From Thermomonas paludicola (lineage in GTDB: Bacteria > Pseudomonadota > Gammaproteobacteria > Xanthomonadales > Xanthomonadaceae): 64,000 bases of DNA. Positions 53,344 through 63,030 of this stretch are shown piece after piece. The notes under the pieces were generated by a model. That model searched no databases. It worked only from the letters and a program-made list of their open reading frames with translations, and had not been told where the DNA came from. The stretch lies in assembly GCF_024498955.1 (NCBI RefSeq), contig NZ_CP093311.1, positions 1-64,000 of the forward strand, read 5' to 3'. Both the position numbers and the translations under genes were made by a program. The stretch's first letter is position 1. Each line of letters begins with the position of its first letter.

Positions 53344-54813
53344 TCAGGGGGCGGCCGGGCCGCTGGCCGCGACCTGCGGTTCGTGGTCTTGCCAGTCCGC
53401 GCTGCGGCGAACGTGCCCCCACGAAGAGCGGCGGCGCAGCGTGACCAGCCAGCGCACCATGCCGATCACGCGGAACAGCGACGTCATCTGCCGGTACCCG
53501 AAGTTCTCCAGCACGGCCACCAGGAACAACTTGAGCTGTTGGCTCGGCCGCGGATACAGGTGGAAGGAGATTTCTTCCAACAGCATGGCGTTGACCGACA
53601 GCAGGATGCCAAGCCCCACTGCGGCGAACAGGAAGGCGAAGAATGCCTGCACCGACAGCATTCCCACCAGCCCCAGCACGATGACAGCCGCATAGCCAAA
53701 CACTTCCACCAGCGGCCCGAGGCATTCAAACAGCAGCATGAACGGATAGGCCACCCAGCCCACCATGCCGCCATTGCGCCGGAACATCAGGCGCCAGTTG
53801 CCGAACAGGCTCTCGGCCAGGCCCTGCTGCCAGCGCACGCGCTGGTTGTAGAACGAGCGCAGGTCCGACGGCACTTCGGTCCAGCAGATCGGGTCGGGCA
53901 CGAAGGCGATTTTATACGGCCGCTTTTCCTCGCGCATGCGGTTGTGCAGGCGCACCACCATCTCCATGTCCTCGCCCACCAGGTCGCTCTTGTAGCCGCC
54001 GGCGGCGATCACCCGCTCCTTGTAGAACACGCCGAACGCGCCGGAAATGATCAGCAGCGCATTGATCGGCGACCAGCCCAGGCGGCCGAACAGGAACGCA
54101 CGCAAGTATTCCACCGTCTGCACCAGCGGCAGCACCTTGTTCGGCAGGTCCACTTCCGACAGCAATCCGTCCTGGACCTTGCAGCCGTTGACGATGCGGA
54201 TCACGCCTCCGGTGGCGATCATGCTGGCGTCTTCCAGGAACGGCTGCACCACGCGCGCCAGGCTGTCTTCCTGCAGGATGCAGTCGGCATCAACGACGCA
54301 GAACAGTGGGAAGCGCGCGGTGTTGATGCCGGCGTTCAAGGCGTCGGCCTTGCCACCGTTGTGCTTGTCCACCACGCGTACCCGCCCGTTGTGCGGCGAC
54401 GCGAAGATGCGCTTGACCGGCTCGGTGTGCAGGCGACTGCGGTAGGCCTCGGGGAATTCCACCAGCCCGAATCCATTGACCACTGCCTGCAGGGTGTTGT
54501 CGGTCGAACCGTCGTTGACCACCACGATTTCGAAATTCGGATACCCCAGCCGCAGCAGTGAACGCACTGTGGTCAAGATGGTGCGTTCCTCGTTGTGCGC
54601 CGGCACCAGGATGCTCACCGGCGGCTGATAGCTGGCGAAGTTCTTGACCCGGAAGCTGGCGCCGTGCTCGCGCGCGTGGCGCAGGATGGCGAACATGGCG
54701 ATGAAATTCAGCGCCAGATAGACCACGTTGATGCAGATGAAATAGGCCAGGAAACCCCACTGCATCAGAATCAGCGCAGAGGTCAGCTCCGGCGAAATTC
54801 CGGCGGTCATCAT
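53344..54813 (-). CDS. Processive family 2 glycosyltransferase (PgaC/NodC type)
   Basis: A 489-residue inner-membrane polysaccharide synthase. One N-terminal helix (about 17-42) is followed by the GT-A catalytic domain (about 65-320). It has the nucleotide-sugar motifs VVNDGSTDNT and DADC, the general-base segment LVGEDMEMV and the processivity motif QRVRW. About four C-terminal helices follow (about 345-475). The order and motifs resemble poly-N-acetylglucosamine and hyaluronan synthases; the sugar cannot be told. Its start overlaps the preceding HEAT gene by four bases. There is no cyclic-di-GMP PilZ domain. Confidence 0.9.
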   Translation of the reverse strand: MMTAGISPELTSALILMQWGFLAYFICINVVYLALNFIAMFAILRHAREHGASFRVKNFASYQPPVSILVPAHNEERTILTTVRSLLRLGYPNFEIVVVNDGSTDNTLQAVVNGFGLVEFPEAYRSRLHTEPVKRIFASPHNGRVRVVDKHNGGKADALNAGINTARFPLFCVVDADCILQEDSLARVVQPFLEDASMIATGGVIRIVNGCKVQDGLLSEVDLPNKVLPLVQTVEYLRAFLFGRLGWSPINALLIISGAFGVFYKERVIAAGGYKSDLVGEDMEMVVRLHNRMREEKRPYKIAFVPDPICWTEVPSDLRSFYNQRVRWQQGLAESLFGNWRLMFRRNGGMVGWVAYPFMLLFECLGPLVEVFGYAAVIVLGLVGMLSVQAFFAFLFAAVGLGILLSVNAMLLEEISFHLYPRPSQQLKLFLVAVLENFGYRQMTSLFRVIGMVRWLVTLRRRSSWGHVRRSADWQDHEPQVAASGPAAP

Positions 54814-55874
54814 GTCGATTCTTCCAGCGCGCGCTCTGCCATCACCTGGGTGAGGATGTCGCGCGCAAACCGGTCCTGGTGACTGTCCCGCAGTTGTTGC
54901 AGGCGTGCGTCATCACTGCCGAACAACTGCTGCAGCGCCTGCGCGGTGCGATAGCGCACCCACCACTGCGCATCGGCCAGCAGGGGCGCCAGCGCGGGCG
55001 CATCGTCCGCCGTTCCAAGCCGGCCAATCGCCGCCGCCGCATGCATGCGCACATGCCAACGCGGATGCGCCAGCAGCGCCCGCGCCTTGTCCAGGTCGGC
55101 CGGGTTCTGCATGACTTGCAGGCAGGTGGACACCAGGTGCTCGTCATGTGGCTCGGCGAGGATTTTGCCGATCACCGGCGCGGCCTCTTCCGGGCTGACG
55201 GCGGCAAGAAAGCGCACCAGTCGCGGCGCCACGTCATCGTTGGCACGCAGCGCGGCGGCGCCCAGTTCTTTCTCGACCACCCGCGGCCCCGCCTCGTCCA
55301 GCATCTGGGCAATGCCGCCATCCACCCAATCGTGGCGGGCGACGATCTGCGGCACCACCTGCTGAACGGCGCGCACGGCATCGATCCGCATCAGTGCGCG
55401 CGCGGCGCTGATCGAGATGATCGGGCTGGCGTCGTCGATCAACCCCGCCAGTTGCTCGAAACTGGTCTGGCTGCGCAGGTAGCCCATCGCGATGATCGCC
55501 ATGACCTTGTCGTGGAAACTGCTGCGCCTGAGCATCCGCTCCAGCTTCGGTGCCAGCCCGACGCGCTCGGCAACCGCGCGCATTCCCGGGCTGTCGGCGC
55601 GCTCCGGCGCGTCATGCAGCTCGTTCCAGACATCCACGAAACCCGCCATGTCGCGCCAGGGCAATGCCGGCACGCTGGCTGGCGCTGCCTGCGTGGCCGC
55701 GCTCAAGACCTGCCTCCAGAACGCCGCCGCGCGCAGATGATTGCGCTCGCGCCGCTGTGCGATCTGGCGCAATACCAGGACCGCCGACAGCATCAGCAGC
55801 GACGCCACGCTCACGCACACGCCCACCCAGAACGCGAACACGATCTGCGCATCGGCCTGCATCAGGAACGACAT
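54810..55874 (-). CDS. HEAT-repeat membrane protein, first operon gene
   Basis: A 354-residue protein with one N-terminal membrane helix (about residues 10-36). A cytoplasmic array of HEAT repeats covers about residues 110-340, with recurring patterns like RALLAHPRWHVRMHAAAAIG and QWWVRYRTAQALQQL. HEAT arrays bind proteins, so it may hold the adjoining synthase in a complex or sense a ligand. It heads the five-gene minus-strand operon; 336 bp without a gene precede it, where its promoter must lie. Confidence 0.82.
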   Translation of the reverse strand: MSFLMQADAQIVFAFWVGVCVSVASLLMLSAVLVLRQIAQRRERNHLRAAAFWRQVLSAATQAAPASVPALPWRDMAGFVDVWNELHDAPERADSPGMRAVAERVGLAPKLERMLRRSSFHDKVMAIIAMGYLRSQTSFEQLAGLIDDASPIISISAARALMRIDAVRAVQQVVPQIVARHDWVDGGIAQMLDEAGPRVVEKELGAAALRANDDVAPRLVRFLAAVSPEEAAPVIGKILAEPHDEHLVSTCLQVMQNPADLDKARALLAHPRWHVRMHAAAAIGRLGTADDAPALAPLLADAQWWVRYRTAQALQQLFGSDDARLQQLRDSHQDRFARDILTQVMAERALEEST

Positions 55875-56210
55875 GGTCGAGCTCCAGCCCGCGCATGCGG
55901 ATCCCTGATGGTGTCGCGACGGTGTCTGCCGAGGTTGAACATGCTTCCGTGATCAATGAATGGTGGATCCAGGCGCAGCGTCGCGGTCGCCGTCCGGACG
56001 GCCGGAAAACGGAAACCTTCACGACATTGCGGCTTGCCTGGCGATCACCCTTGACGGGGCCCGCGTCACCCTTGTGCAGGCGGGCCGCCTCGCCACCCGA
56101 CGTGCGCAACAAACCGCAGGAACTGTGACGCAATTCCCATGCCAAACACGCAAAGTCGGTCGGCCAGCACCCGGCAAGGTCGCTGCAGCGAAGCGGGCTG
56201 CCCTTTTGCG
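55875..56210. other. Gene-free upstream region of the polysaccharide operon
   Basis: I find no convincing gene in these 336 bases, only frames that shadow neighbouring ones. The region must hold the promoter of the HEAT-GT2 operon on the minus strand, but I see no clear -35/-10 pair. Confidence 0.5.
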
Positions 56211-56801
56211 TCAGTTATTGACGCGTCCCGATAGCGTGTCGCAGGACTGCACTACATCGTGGTTGCGCCCCTTGAACGGCGCATACCACCGCTGGATGCG
56301 GGCGATGTCGGCATGCATGTCATCGCTCAGGTGGAACACCGGGCCGATGCCGATGGTGCGGCTGCGGTAGTCGAAATAGGCCGGAATCACCGGCACCCCG
56401 GCGCCGTGCGCAATCCGCCAGAAGCCGGGCTTCCAGCGCTCCACGCGCTTGCGGGTGCCTTCCGGGGCGATGGCATACCACATGCAATCGGCCTCGCACA
56501 GCGTCTGCGTGGCCTGATCCGCCACCCCATGCGCCGCGCCGCGATTCACCGGAATCACCCCGTGGCGGCGCAGCCAGGCGCCCAGCAGGGGGATGCGGAA
56601 CAGGCTGTGCTTGCCCAGGATCGACAGGCGCACGCCCAGCGCCAACTTGGCGGCAAACCCCCATATCCCATCCCAGTTGGACGAATGCGGCGCCGCGATC
56701 AGCACCGCCTTGGGAATGTCCGGGAACGCGCCCACCATGCGCCAGCCACCCATGCGCAACACGGTCTCCCCCAGCCACCTGGACACCGGGCTGGGCGCCA
56801 T
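56211..56801 (-). CDS. Lysophospholipid acyltransferase family protein (PlsC-like)
   Basis: A 196-residue protein with the 1-acylglycerol-3-phosphate acyltransferase motifs: H(X)4D as HSSNWD near residue 39, RHGVIPVNRG and PEGTRKR. Hydrophobic patches suggest membrane attachment. It begins soon after arfB on the same strand. The ATG at 56801 was chosen, but no ribosome binding site is visible; an in-frame GTG pair about 33-36 bases upstream, preceded by GGGG, may be the real start. The acceptor substrate is not clear. Confidence 0.8.
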   Translation of the reverse strand: MAPSPVSRWLGETVLRMGGWRMVGAFPDIPKAVLIAAPHSSNWDGIWGFAAKLALGVRLSILGKHSLFRIPLLGAWLRRHGVIPVNRGAAHGVADQATQTLCEADCMWYAIAPEGTRKRVERWKPGFWRIAHGAGVPVIPAYFDYRSRTIGIGPVFHLSDDMHADIARIQRWYAPFKGRNHDVVQSCDTLSGRVNN

Positions 56802-56854
56802 GCGTGGCGCACTGGCGGGCAGTGCCGGCACCACGCCCCGTGTCTGTTCGTCGC

Positions 56855-57268
56855 TCAATCCCAGCCTCGCCCGCTGCGTCCCTGCTTGATGCTCGCACGT
56901 TCCCGTTTGTCGCCCAAGCGGCGCTTCTTTGCCGCCCGGCTCGGCTTGGTCGCAATGCGCGGTTTGGGTGCATGCAGGCCGCTTTCGATGAAGCCGGCCA
57001 GCCTGACCCGCGCGTCTTCGCGGTTGCGCTCCTGGGTGCGGAAACGCTGCGCGGAAAGCACCAGCACGCCTTCGCTGGTCATGCGCCGGTCGCGCTTGGC
57101 CAGCAAGCGTTCGCGCACGACCTCCGGCAGCGAAGGCGAGCGCGCCACGTCGAAGCGCAACTCCACCGCCGTGGCGACCTTGTTGACGTTTTGCCCGCCC
57201 GGCCCCGACGCCCGCACGAAGCGCTCGATGAATTCGTCCTCGTCGATGTAAAGCGTGCCGATCTGCAT
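56855..57268 (-). CDS. arfB: Alternative ribosome-rescue factor B
   Basis: A 137-residue peptidyl-tRNA hydrolase that rescues stalled ribosomes. The catalytic GGQ lies in ASGPGGQNVNKVATAVELR near residue 26, as in release factors. The C-terminal tail is strongly basic (PSRAAKKRRLGDKRERAS) and probably inserts into the empty mRNA channel. The protein opens MQIGTLYIDEDEF. The acyltransferase gene follows on the same strand. Length and motifs match YaeJ/ArfB. Confidence 0.93.
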   Translation of the reverse strand: MQIGTLYIDEDEFIERFVRASGPGGQNVNKVATAVELRFDVARSPSLPEVVRERLLAKRDRRMTSEGVLVLSAQRFRTQERNREDARVRLAGFIESGLHAPKPRIATKPSRAAKKRRLGDKRERASIKQGRSGRGWD

Positions 57269-57352
57269 GCGCAGATTCTAATCGCGCCCGCAGCGTCGTT
57301 TGCCGGCCACCCGCCCGACTGCGAGAATGCCGCACCCCTGAAGGAGTTCCCC

Positions 57353-57874
57353 ATGCGCCGCCTTGCCCTGTCTTTCGCCCTGCTGCTGGCCTTCGCGCCG
57401 GCATTCGCCGCCACATCGCCCGCCACCCAGCCGGCTGCCGAAACAGCCGCCGCCGCCGACGTGGATCGCCTGCTGCAAACCATGGACATGAAAACCATGA
57501 TGGCCGGGATGATGCAGCAGGCGATGGCCGCGCAGGAGCAGATGGTCACCAACGCATTCGGCAACGACCTCACCGAGGCCAAGCGCAAGGAAATGCATGA
57601 CGTCATGGCCACCACCAGCGTCATTCTCGAGAAGCACATGCGCTGGGAAGCGCTCGAACCGATCATCCGCAAGGTCTATGCGCAGGTGTTCAGCAAGCAG
57701 GAAGTGCTGGCGATGACCGCGTTCTATGCCAGCCCGGAAGGCGCCTCGATCCTCAGGAAGTCGCCGCAGGCGATGGCCATCACCATGCAGCAAATCCAGC
57801 CGATCATGCTGTCGGCGATGCAGGAAGTGAAGGCGGCGATTGAACAACAGACCACGGCCACGCCGACGAAATGA
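57353..57874 (+). CDS. Secreted DUF2059 protein
   Basis: A 173-residue exported protein of unknown function. The signal peptide is MRRLALSFALLLAFAPAFA. The body is a helical DUF2059-type domain (about 80-155, RWEALEPIIRKVYAQVFSKQ and MTAFYASPEGASILRKSPQA) preceded by a Met/Gln-rich stretch (DMKTMMAGMMQQAMAAQEQM). GAAGGAG lies nine bases before the ATG. It is divergent from arfB and meets truC tail to tail 3 bp away. Confidence 0.85.
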   Translation: MRRLALSFALLLAFAPAFAATSPATQPAAETAAAADVDRLLQTMDMKTMMAGMMQQAMAAQEQMVTNAFGNDLTEAKRKEMHDVMATTSVILEKHMRWEALEPIIRKVYAQVFSKQEVLAMTAFYASPEGASILRKSPQAMAITMQQIQPIMLSAMQEVKAAIEQQTTATPTK

Positions 57875-57877
57875 CCT

Positions 57878-58582
57878 TCATGGCGCTGGCGCATTGAATA
57901 GCGCCAGCGCCTTGCGGAACTCCGCATCCAGCGGCGCGATGGCCTCGATGCGCGCGCCTCCATGCGGATGCACGAACGCCAGCCGCCGGGCGTGCAGCAG
58001 CATCCGATGGATGCCAAGCATGCGGAAATTCCGGTTGTGGCGGCCATCGCCGTGGCTGCTGTCACCGATCAGGTGATGCGACAGGTGCTTCAAATGCCGG
58101 CGGATCTGGCGGAAGCGGCCGGTCTGCGGCGACGCGCGCAACCAGGCGTAGCGCGAGGTGTCGAAACCGGCGGAAGGCAACGGCAGCTCGCAGGTGGCAA
58201 GCACTTCGAAGTCGGTGGTCGCCGGCTTCTTCACCGGCTTGCCGGGGCCGCCGTCCAGCGGATGGTCCACGGTGAATGCGCGTTCGCCAGGCCAGCCGCG
58301 GCAAATCGCCCAGTACTCCTTTTCCACTGCGTGCGCCATCAACGCCTTGCCCAGCTTCGAGGCGGTGTCGCGATCGAAGGCCAGCAGCAGGCAACCGCTG
58401 GTGGCGCGATCCAGCCGGTGCACCAGGGAAATCGGCTTGCCGAACTGCTCGCGCAGGCGATCAGCGGCAAAGTCGGTCTCGCCACGCGCCAGCGCGCTGT
58501 CGTGCGCCATCAAGCCGGCCGACTTGCACACCACCGCCAGCGCATCGTCCAGATACAGGACCGGCAGCGCGGCATCAGTCAT
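57878..58582 (-). CDS. truC: tRNA pseudouridine-65 synthase (RluA family)
   Basis: A 234-residue RNA-modifying enzyme. The catalytic aspartate lies in LVHRLDRATSGCLLLAFD near residue 52; the second motif is GRFRQIRRHLKHLSHHLIGD near residue 162. Overall length and HPLDGGP segment fit TruC (tRNA U65) better than RluC/RluD, which carry an S4 domain. The start at 58582 overlaps the end of the metal exporter gene by eight bases; longer in-frame starts are not supported. Exact target RNA is inferred from similarity. Confidence 0.82.
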   Translation of the reverse strand: MTDAALPVLYLDDALAVVCKSAGLMAHDSALARGETDFAADRLREQFGKPISLVHRLDRATSGCLLLAFDRDTASKLGKALMAHAVEKEYWAICRGWPGERAFTVDHPLDGGPGKPVKKPATTDFEVLATCELPLPSAGFDTSRYAWLRASPQTGRFRQIRRHLKHLSHHLIGDSSHGDGRHNRNFRMLGIHRMLLHARRLAFVHPHGGARIEAIAPLDAEFRKALALFNAPAP

Positions 58583-59516
58583 GCAGCTGGCCGCCGCCGC
58601 AATGGCGTGCCTCCATCTGCAGGGTGGCGTGGCTGATAGCGAAGCGCGCCACCAGTGCAGCGGCGACCGCATCGCGCACGCCGTCGGCATCGCCGCCGCG
58701 CTCGTCCAGCAGCACGTGCGCGGTCAGGATCGGCTCGCGCGAGCCCAGCGCCCACACGTGCAGGTCGTGCACCGTGGCCACGCCCGCGACCGCCTGCATC
58801 GCATCGCGCACGTCGACCAGGTCGATGCCGGCCGGAACCCCCTGCATCAAGACATGCGCCGCCTGCCGCAACAGGCTCCAGGTGCGCGGCAGCACCCACA
58901 ACCCCAGCAGCACCGCCATCACCGGATCAACCACGGTCCAGCCACTGAAGTGGATCAACAGCGCGCCCGCGATCACGCCCAGCGAGCCGAGCATGTCGCT
59001 CCACACTTCCAGATAGGCGCCCTTGACGTTGAGGCTCTCGCCCGCGCCGGCGGCCAGCAGGCGCATCGACACGAGATTGGCCACCAAGCCCAGCACTGCC
59101 ACCGCCAGCATGCCGGCAGTGGCAACCTCCTGCGGTGCGCGGAAACGCTGCACGGCTTCCCACAGGATGTAGCCCGCGACCACGAACAACAGGCCCCCGT
59201 TGACCAGCGCGCCGATCGCCTCCATCCGCGCATAGCCATAGCTGCGCTGCGCATCCGCAGGCCGGCGGCTCATCCGCACCGCGAACAGCGAAATGCCCAG
59301 CGCCGCCACGTCGGTCATCATGTGCGCGGCGTCGGACAGCAGCGCAAGGCTGTTGCTGAGCAGGCCCCCGGCAACTTCCGCCAGCAGTACCACCGCAGTC
59401 AGCGCGAATGCGATCCACAACGGGCGCTCGTGCTTGATCACGCTGGGCACGTGGCCGTGACCATGGTCGTGGCGGTGATCGTGCGAATGTTCGCTGGCAG
59501 TGCCCATGTCATTCAT
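58575..59516 (-). CDS. Cation diffusion facilitator metal exporter (CzcD/ZitB type)
   Basis: A 313-residue zinc/divalent-metal efflux pump. The N-terminus is His-rich (HSHDHRHDHGHGHVPS). Six membrane helices cover about 30-215, and the metal sites of helices 2 and 5 contain HMMTD and WSDMLGSLGV. The cytoplasmic C-terminal domain (about 220-313) includes VHDLHVWALGSREPILTAHV, the usual metal-binding turn. It probably exports zinc, cobalt or cadmium using the proton gradient. The gene ends eight bases inside truC, so the two are coupled. Confidence 0.92.
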   Translation of the reverse strand: MNDMGTASEHSHDHRHDHGHGHVPSVIKHERPLWIAFALTAVVLLAEVAGGLLSNSLALLSDAAHMMTDVAALGISLFAVRMSRRPADAQRSYGYARMEAIGALVNGGLLFVVAGYILWEAVQRFRAPQEVATAGMLAVAVLGLVANLVSMRLLAAGAGESLNVKGAYLEVWSDMLGSLGVIAGALLIHFSGWTVVDPVMAVLLGLWVLPRTWSLLRQAAHVLMQGVPAGIDLVDVRDAMQAVAGVATVHDLHVWALGSREPILTAHVLLDERGGDADGVRDAVAAALVARFAISHATLQMEARHCGGGQLHD

Positions 59517-59579
59517 CGTCTGCGCTGGTGCGGCACCCTAACGACAGGTGCCGCAGTTACACAATTTCACCGCCGCCCG

Positions 59580-61232
59580 TCAGCGCCGTGGCCATGCCGC
59601 CAGCAGCGCCCACAGCCCACCCAGCCCGGCGACCCACGCCGACACCGGCAGCGTCAGCAGCTTCGGCCCACCCGCATCCAGCGCAAACAGCACCGCGGCC
59701 ACCAACAGCAGGCCCACGCCCAGGATGGACGCCACGATCCGGCGCTGCATCGCACCCAGGGTCTGCGCGATGTCGCGGACATCGGCCGAATACATGCCGA
59801 TCCGATGGCTGCCATCCACCTGCTGCTGCAGCCAGGCGTGCAGCAGGCGCGGCATTTCCGGCGCGCGGGTCATCAGCTCCGGCAGCCGCTTGCGCAGTTC
59901 GCCGGCCAACCGTTTCGGGCTGTAGCGCTCGGCCAGGATGTCTTCCAGCACCGGCTTGGCCACCGCCCAGATGTCGATCTGCGGATCCAGCTGGCGGCCC
60001 ACGCCCTCGATGTTGAGCAGGGTCTTCTGCAGCAGGATCAGCTGCGGCTGCAGGGTGAGTTCGTAGCGCTGCGCGGTGCGGAACAATTTCACCAGCACCT
60101 CGGCCAGCGAGATTTCGCTGAGCGGGCGGGTGAAGTACGGCTCGCAGACCGCGCGCGCCGCCGCTTCCAGTTCGTCGATGCGGATGTGCGACGGCATCCA
60201 GCCGGCCTGCACGTGCAGCTCGGCGATGCGCCGGTAGTCGCGGTTGAAGATCGCCATGAAATTCTCGGCGAGCCAGTACTGGTCGTCGCTGGAAAGCTGG
60301 CCCATGATGCCGAAATCCAGCGCGATGAAACACGGGTCGTGCTTGCGCCCGGCATCCACCCAGATGTTGCCGGCATGGGCGTCGGCGTGGAAGAAGTTGT
60401 CGCGGAACACCTGCTGGTAGAACACGCGCACGCCCTTCGCCGCCAGCGCCTTGCGGTCGATGCCGGCGGCGTCCAGTGCGGCGATGTCGTCGGACGGGAT
60501 GCCGCGCACGCGCTCCATGGTCATCGCGCGCTCGGCGGTGTGGCTCCAGATCACCTCCGGCACGTACAGGTCGGGCGAGCCCAGCCAGTTGCGCCGCAGC
60601 AGGCTGGCGTTGCCGGCCTCGCGCTGCAGGTCGAGTTCGGCGGCCAGCGTGTTTTCGATTTCGGCCACGATCTCGCGCGGGCGGATCTTGTCGGCATTCG
60701 AATGGGTGCGCTGGACGATGCCGGCCACGCTGTTGAGCAGCGCCATGTCGCCGGCGATCTGTTCGCGGATGGCCGGGCGCAGCACCTTCACCACCACCTC
60801 GCGACCATCATGCAAGGTGGCCGCATGCACCTGCGCGATCGATGCCGATGCCAGCGGCGCGACGTCGAAACTGGCGTAAGCCTCTTCGATGCCTCGGCCC
60901 AGCTCCGCTTCCACCAGACTGCGCGCCAGCAGGCCGTCGAACGGCGCCACCTGATCCTGCAGCTGGGTCAATTCTTCGGCGATGTCAGGCGGCACCAGAT
61001 CGCGCCGGGTGGACAGGATCTGTCCGAACTTGACGAAGATCGGGCCCAGTTCCTGCAGCGCCAGGCGCAAACGCGCGCCGCGCGACAGCGTGCCCACCTC
61101 GCGCGATGCACGCGGCACGAACGGCCGCATCAGGCGCAGCCAGCGCTCGGCCGGCGTATCGTCCAGCAGGTCGTCCAGCCGGTAGCGCAGCAACACGCGG
61201 CCAATCCGCAGCGCACGCAGCGCCGACTTCAT
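59580..61232 (-). CDS. ubiB: Ubiquinone biosynthesis protein UbiB
   Basis: A 550-residue atypical kinase-like protein of the ABC1/ADCK family needed for aerobic ubiquinone synthesis. The KxGQ-type motif appears as [11 protein letters not shown] near residue 70, the Ala-rich loop as [11 protein letters not shown] near 135, and the catalytic [10 protein letters not shown] and FIALDFGIM further on. Two C-terminal membrane helices (about 500-545) anchor it. The start overlaps the stop of ubiJ by four bases (ATGA), a pairing typical of the Ubi accessory genes. Confidence 0.95.
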   Translation of the reverse strand: MKSALRALRIGRVLLRYRLDDLLDDTPAERWLRLMRPFVPRASREVGTLSRGARLRLALQELGPIFVKFGQILSTRRDLVPPDIAEELTQLQDQVAPFDGLLARSLVEAELGRGIEEAYASFDVAPLASASIAQVHAATLHDGREVVVKVLRPAIREQIAGDMALLNSVAGIVQRTHSNADKIRPREIVAEIENTLAAELDLQREAGNASLLRRNWLGSPDLYVPEVIWSHTAERAMTMERVRGIPSDDIAALDAAGIDRKALAAKGVRVFYQQVFRDNFFHADAHAGNIWVDAGRKHDPCFIALDFGIMGQLSSDDQYWLAENFMAIFNRDYRRIAELHVQAGWMPSHIRIDELEAAARAVCEPYFTRPLSEISLAEVLVKLFRTAQRYELTLQPQLILLQKTLLNIEGVGRQLDPQIDIWAVAKPVLEDILAERYSPKRLAGELRKRLPELMTRAPEMPRLLHAWLQQQVDGSHRIGMYSADVRDIAQTLGAMQRRIVASILGVGLLLVAAVLFALDAGGPKLLTLPVSAWVAGLGGLWALLAAWPRR

Positions 61233-61867
61233 GCGGTCATTCCCCGCTCGCGGCGCAACCGCGCGATCCTGGCGGCGATGCGTTCGACGTCGTCGCGCAG
61301 CGCGTCCACGTCGTCATGAAACGCTGCCAACTCGGCGCGAGGCACCACGTCACGGCTTTCCTCGGTGACGTAGTCGGCTGCGGTTTCCGCCAGATTCCTG
61401 CCGGCAACCTGCGCGTGCTTCAGCGCCGCAGCCGCCGCCTTGGCGATCTGCACGCCAAGCACTTCACCGAATACCTTCACGAACGGCAGCTGCCAGTCGG
61501 GATCAAACGTCTGCGCCAACTTTTGCAGCCGTCGCGCCAGGTCGACATCGCCCTCGATGCGCAGCTTGCCTACCGGCGGCGCATTATTGCTGCGGAAAAT
61601 CGGCAGCTGGCCTATCAGTCCACCCAGCGTGGCACGCACGCCCAGATCAGGCTCCCGCTCGGCGTCCACCGCCTCCACCCGCAAGACCGTCCCGTCCACC
61701 CGCACCTGCAGGGCCAGGGGCGGCGAGGTCAGGGTCAGCACGATGTGCTGCCCATCCAGTGCCTGCAGTCCGTGCCGGGTGTCTTCATCCAGCGCCAACG
61801 CATGATTGAGCGCGGTTTCCAGCGCGCGGCCGGCGGGTTGTTTCCAGTTGAAGGGCAGCTCGGTCAT
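61229..61867 (-). CDS. ubiJ: Ubiquinone biosynthesis accessory factor UbiJ
   Basis: A 212-residue protein with an SCP2-like lipid-binding domain (about 20-110) and a C-terminal coiled coil (about 170-205, [20 protein letters not shown]). UbiJ holds polyprenyl intermediates for the soluble Ubi complex. The N-terminus [17 protein letters not shown] is typical. It directly precedes ubiB on the same transcript with a 4-bp overlap; no ubiE is upstream here, where a repeat region lies instead. Confidence 0.92.
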   Translation of the reverse strand: MTELPFNWKQPAGRALETALNHALALDEDTRHGLQALDGQHIVLTLTSPPLALQVRVDGTVLRVEAVDAEREPDLGVRATLGGLIGQLPIFRSNNAPPVGKLRIEGDVDLARRLQKLAQTFDPDWQLPFVKVFGEVLGVQIAKAAAAALKHAQVAGRNLAETAADYVTEESRDVVPRAELAAFHDDVDALRDDVERIAARIARLRRERGMTA

Positions 61868-61914
61868 GGCGTCATTGTAGGTGGCGGCCGTGATGCCCGC
61901 AGCCGGATGGGCGA

Positions 61915-62016
61915 GGAATCACTCCCTCCCCTGCAAAGGCAGGGGAGGGTTGGGGAGGGGTGCTCTGCCGCTTACTGCCACAAGTGCCCTACCCCCTCCC
62001 AGCCTCCCCCTGCACG
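61915..62016. repeat. Palindromic G/C-run repeat between ubiJ and oleD
   Basis: A hairpin CCCTCCCCTGC-AAAG-GCAGGGGAGGG (61924-61949) is followed by GGTTGGGGAGGGGT. These are complementary to ACCCCCTCCCAGCCTCCCCC further right (about 61991-62010). Clustered dyads of this kind resemble dispersed REP-like elements. The region may also terminate oleD, which is transcribed into it. Confidence 0.75.
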
Positions 62017-62034
62017 CAGATGGGAGTGGAAGCA

Positions 62035-63030
62035 TTACTGCCCCAGTGACGCCTGCAGCCGCGCCAGCCCTTCGGCCATGGTCACCGTTGGCACGTAGCC
62101 GAAATCGCGCGTGGCCGGCGCCATCGAATACCAGTGCGCGGTGCTGAGCTGTTCGGCCAGGAAGCGGGTCATCGGCGGGTCGCCGCGCAGCGGCAGCGCA
62201 GTCCACAGCGCTTCACAGACCGCACCGATGGCATAGGCGGCGCGGAATGGCAGGGTCTTGTGCACTTCCGGCGCATCCGCCGCACGCAGCAGCCCGTTCA
62301 GCACCTCGCGCAGTGGCCACGGTTCGCCATTGCTGATGAAGTAGGCGCGGCCGGCGCAGGCGGCGCCGGCATGCAGGTGCGCCAGCGCATCCACGTGCGC
62401 CTGCGCGGCGTTGTCGATGTAGGTGGTATCAACCCGGTTGTCGCCGCTGCCGACCAGCCGCAGGCGGCCGCTGCGGGCGCGTTCCACCAGCTTGGGCAGG
62501 ATCTGGGTGTCGCCCGGCCCCCAGATCAGCCGCGGGCGCAGCGCCACCGTGGCCAGCACCGCATCGTTGGCGGCCAGCACTTCGCGCTCGGCGATGATCT
62601 TGGTGGCGGCGTAGTGCGCCTTGACGCCTTCGCCGTAGGGCACTTCGTCTGCGGACGCGCCTTCCACCGGATGGGTCGCGCGATGCACGACGCTGGGCGT
62701 GGAGGTGTGCACCAGTTTCCCGATGCCGTGCGCGCGGCAGGCCGCGATCACGTTGCGGGTGCCGGTCACGTTGGCATCGAAGTAGCTCTGGTAGCTGCCC
62801 CAGGTGCCGGCTTTCGCGGCGTTGTGCAGCACCGCCTCGAAGCCTTCCGCGAACGCCGCCAGCACCGCGTCGCGGTCGGCCAGGTCGCCTTGCAACTGGC
62901 GCACGCCCAGCGCGTCCAGCGCGGCGTGCCGGCTGCGGCTGAAGCTGATGACGTCGTGCCCGCGTTCGCGCAGGCCACGGCACAGCGCCTGCCCGAGAAA
63001 GCCGCCACCGCCGGTGACCAGGAGTTTCAT
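62035..63030 (-). CDS. oleD: 2-alkyl-3-oxoalkanoate reductase, olefin synthesis
   Basis: A 331-residue NADPH-dependent short-chain reductase of the extended type. The Rossmann motif is [11 protein letters not shown] near residue 7, and the catalytic YxxxK appears as YAATK near 142. [20 protein letters not shown] and [17 protein letters not shown] match the 3-beta-HSD/OleD subfamily. OleD reduces the beta-keto acid made by OleA to a beta-hydroxy acid, which OleC then turns into a beta-lactone. It overlaps oleC by four bases. Confidence 0.88.
   Translation of the reverse strand: MKLLVTGGGGFLGQALCRGLRERGHDVISFSRSRHAALDALGVRQLQGDLADRDAVLAAFAEGFEAVLHNAAKAGTWGSYQSYFDANVTGTRNVIAACRAHGIGKLVHTSTPSVVHRATHPVEGASADEVPYGEGVKAHYAATKIIAEREVLAANDAVLATVALRPRLIWGPGDTQILPKLVERARSGRLRLVGSGDNRVDTTYIDNAAQAHVDALAHLHAGAACAGRAYFISNGEPWPLREVLNGLLRAADAPEVHKTLPFRAAYAIGAVCEALWTALPLRGDPPMTRFLAEQLSTAHWYSMAPATRDFGYVPTVTMAEGLARLQASLGQ

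Noticed and set aside
55960..56370. Plus-strand gene upstream of the polysaccharide operon
   Set aside because: It runs antisense into the acyltransferase gene and has no motif.
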